Assembly: GCA_040007395.1 (NCBI GenBank)
Contig: JBDTVG010000264.1
Span: 1 to 24,686 of the forward strand
DNA length: 24,686 nucleotides
Reading direction: 5' to 3'
Source of the DNA: DATGFK01 sp040007395
GTDB taxonomy: Bacteria > Chloroflexota > Anaerolineae > Aggregatilineales > UBA2796
The number at the start of each line of letters is the position of its first letter. Within the stretch, counting starts at the first letter, position 1. Below the pieces are notes generated by a model. It worked only from the letters and a program-made list of their open reading frames with translations. It had not been told where the DNA came from and searched no databases. Shown in pieces: positions 22,893 through 24,686 of the stretch. Made by a program: the position numbers and the translations under genes.

Positions 22893-23099
22893 GCACGTTT
22901 CCGCTCCCGTGTCAGTGCCGCCTGACAATCAGTAAATTCGGAGCACCATACATATGGTCCTCTCGGCATATCCTTGCTTCGCCCAAACTAACTGAAAGTA
23001 GACGCAAGAAAGTTTGAATTGCCTATGGGCAGGCAAATTCCTGAAATGAGAACCTTATTTCAGGAATATTGAGTCTCGTTACCGCTTTGGGAGGCTACG
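22893..23099 (+). promoter_or_regulatory. Intergenic region with a perfect 11-bp stem-loop before the epimerase gene
   Basis: ATTCCTGAAAT (23037-23047) and ATTTCAGGAAT (23057-23067) are perfect complements around a 9-base loop, ending 32 bases upstream of the next ATG. A smaller TGTCAG/CTGACA hairpin at 22910-22927 follows the VOC gene and may help end its transcript. The large dyad is either an operator or a leader structure. Confidence 0.5.
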
Positions 23100-24098
23100 A
23101 TGAAATATTTCGTGACAGGCGCTACCGGCTTTATTGGCGGGTGCTTGGCGCATCAACTGCTCGCAAGTGGACATGAGGTAATCGCTTTGGTCCGCATGCC
23201 AGCTAAAGCCCAGAAGTTGGTAACGCTGGGTGTCAAAGTATATGAGGGTGATATTACCGATTTAGAGAGCCTGCGTACACCAATGATGGGTGTTGATGGG
23301 GTCTTTCACGTTGCCGCTTGGTATAAGATAGGTGCAGAAGATAATAGCAAGGCTGAGGCGATCAACGTAAGTGGTACGCGCAATGTACTCCAGATGATGA
23401 AGGAATTGGGCATCCCCAAGGGCGTGTATACTAGCACGCTGACGGTCTTCTCAGATACCAAGGGACAGATGGTTGATGAAAGTTATAAGTATACCGGCCC
23501 CTCCTTTCTGAGTGAATATGATCGGACGAAATGGAAAGCACATTACCAAGTAGCACTGCCGATGATACAAGCTGGACTACCACTTGTGATTGTCCAACCA
23601 GGATTAGTCTATGGCTCAGGCGATACTAGCGTTATTCACAAGGTGTTTGTGAATTATCTGCGCGGAAAACTGCCTATGCTGCCCAAACAAACGGCTTATT
23701 GCTGGGGGCATGTTGAGGACACTGCGCATGGGCATATCTTAGCAATGGAGCGGGGTAAAATAGGCGAGACCTATATCATTGCTGGGCCAAAGCACACCAC
23801 TATAGAAGCATTCGCTATAGCAGAACAAATTACTGGTCTGCCAGCACCGCGACTACATCTCGAACCTTGGATGATGAAAGTCATGGCAGCAGCGGTTTCG
23901 CTCTTTAGCGCTGTAGTTCCCCTGCCAGAACTCTACAGAGCAGAGGCTATCCGCAGCAGCGCTGGTGTTAGCTATCTGGGATCCAATGAAAAGGCGTGGC
24001 GAGAACTGGGTTACCGGCCTCGGACGCTGGAGCAGGGATTGCAAGAAATGCTAGAGCTTTCCATGAGTGAGTCTGGCTACTACTCAGGCACTCATTGA
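23100..24098 (+). CDS. Extended SDR: NAD-dependent epimerase/reductase
   Basis: 332 residues. N-terminal Rossmann motif TGATGFIGG at residues 7-15, then VYEGDITD (adenine-binding Asp), VFHVAAWYK, the catalytic Ser/Thr in TSTLTVFSD and the Y-x3-K pair in SEYDRTKWKAH. The central QPGLVYGSGDTS and HVEDTAHGHILAME are standard for atypical/extended SDRs such as dihydroflavonol-4-reductase-like or hopanoid-associated (HpnA) sugar epimerases. GGGAGG precedes the ATG. The gene stands alone, with the IS630-type remnant behind it, and its stop codon lies inside a GCACTCA/TGAGTGC palindrome (24088-24102). Substrate unknown. Confidence 0.9.
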   Translation: MKYFVTGATGFIGGCLAHQLLASGHEVIALVRMPAKAQKLVTLGVKVYEGDITDLESLRTPMMGVDGVFHVAAWYKIGAEDNSKAEAINVSGTRNVLQMMKELGIPKGVYTSTLTVFSDTKGQMVDESYKYTGPSFLSEYDRTKWKAHYQVALPMIQAGLPLVIVQPGLVYGSGDTSVIHKVFVNYLRGKLPMLPKQTAYCWGHVEDTAHGHILAMERGKIGETYIIAGPKHTTIEAFAIAEQITGLPAPRLHLEPWMMKVMAAAVSLFSAVVPLPELYRAEAIRSSAGVSYLGSNEKAWRELGYRPRTLEQGLQEMLELSMSESGYYSGTH

Positions 24099-24192
24099 GT
24101 GCTAAACCAGCTAGTAAACTACCGCATGGGAAATAGGCAAGCCAAAGGGTTAAATAAGGGAGGGGAAAAGCAGAGAAAAGGAGAGGGCGAAA

Positions 24193-24686
24193 ATGCCAGT
24201 CCGAAAATACGTAGTGAGTCTGAGCCGAGCAGAACGGGATAGTTTAGAAGCACTGATAGGCAGTGAAGCACCGCGTAGTCTGGGGGTCAAACATGCCAAG
24301 ATATTGCTGGAATGTGATTTGGGGCGAAGCGCGGTCAAAATCGCATACAAGGTTGGGGTGGGCATTCGACGGTAGAACGGACGCGACAACGCTATGCGGA
24401 AGGGGGGTTAGCAGCGGCCTTGAAGGATAAGCCGCGTCCGGGAGGCGTGCCCAAGTTGGACGGAGCACCGCAGGCTTTCGTAATTGCACTGGCCTGTAGT
24501 GACACTCCAGACGGGCAGGAGCGCTGGTCTATGCAGATGTTAGCAGACAAGATCGTTGAACTAGGGGTGGTGGAGTCGGCAGTATCGCATGATACCATGC
24601 GACGGGTCTTAAAAAAAGTGTCCTCAACCCCTGGCTCAAAGAACAATGGTGTATTGCCACGGTAGGCGCGGATTTTGTGTGGCGCA
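24193..24686 (+). pseudogene. IS630-family transposase, N-terminal half with two frame changes, cut by window end
   Basis: Frame A (24193-24360) encodes MPVRKYVVSLSRAERDSLEA and a first HTH with VKIAYKVGV; it would stop at a TAG soon after. The protein continues one base back, in frame B (24360-24617): HSTVERTRQRYAEGGLAAAL, KPRPGGVPKLDG, ERWSMQMLADKIVELG and DTMRRVLKK, as in IS630/Tc1-type elements. A second -1 step at the A7 run 24611-24617 leads into frame C: LNPWLKEQWCIATVGADFVW, the approach to the DDE domain, open to the window end. The first change equals a missing G in a GGG run (24360-24362); the second lies on A AAA AAA and might be programmed. The ATG is preceded by GGAGAGGG. Confidence 0.8.

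Noticed and set aside
24088..24102. GCACTCA/TGAGTGC palindrome as a terminator
   Set aside because: A one-base loop cannot form a normal terminator hairpin and no U-tract follows; noted only in the gene entry.
1..24686. CRISPR arrays, tRNA or rRNA genes
   Set aside because: No regularly spaced direct repeats and no recognisable tRNA or rRNA signatures were noticed when reading; not tested by software.

Overview
The window reads as accessory chromosome of a free-living heterotrophic bacterium, most likely a member of the Chloroflexota (Anaerolineae-like). This rests on protein style only: a basic-membrane-protein (BMP) lipoprotein, an IclR-controlled sugar ABC importer, a cytosolic LacI-sensor hybrid kinase, a CruF-like carotenoid protein and IS481/IS630-type transposase remnants. 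No rRNA, tRNA or CRISPR array was seen, so the phylum is an inference.

Layout. 1-771 is the 3' end of a MacB/FtsX-type ABC permease gene. 799-1980 encodes a BMP-type substrate-binding lipoprotein followed by a strong hairpin. The ATPase gene that should follow is cut after about 20 codons and runs into the last codons of an IS481-like integrase (2057-2216). From 2276 to 13159 lies the main block: a divergent IclR regulator, then a same-strand run encoding a CUT1 sugar importer without its ATPase (binding protein, two permeases), an SDR dehydrogenase, an IolC-type kinase, IolB, a LacD-like class I aldolase, a UxaE-type tagaturonate epimerase and an IolA-type methylmalonate-semialdehyde dehydrogenase. 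Several junctions overlap or nearly touch, so it is probably one operon.

The IolB, IolC, aldolase and IolA steps make up the complete lower half of myo-inositol catabolism: 5-deoxyglucuronate to 2-deoxy-5-ketogluconate, to its 6-phosphate, to DHAP plus malonate semialdehyde, to acetyl-CoA. The upper-half genes iolG, iolE and iolD are absent here, while an SDR and a tagaturonate-epimerase homologue are present. The block may therefore serve a different cyclitol, a deoxyuronic acid or a stereoisomer. This is the most interesting point in the window.

13160-14314 holds a decayed IS481-like integrase and non-coding sequence. 14315-18182 encodes a large soluble hybrid histidine kinase with a LacI-type sugar-binding input domain and a degenerate first receiver, followed by a separate HPt protein; together they form a phosphorelay whose final DNA-binding regulator is not evident. 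18183-19054 holds unassigned sequence with hairpins and the 3' remnant of an MFS transporter gene.

19055-20901 encodes a NarL/LiaSR-type two-component pair, followed by a DUF6223-like membrane protein, a CruF-like carotenoid protein, a VOC/glyoxalase-fold protein and an extended SDR epimerase/reductase. The window ends inside an IS630-type transposase gene that changes reading frame twice, once at an A7 slippery run.
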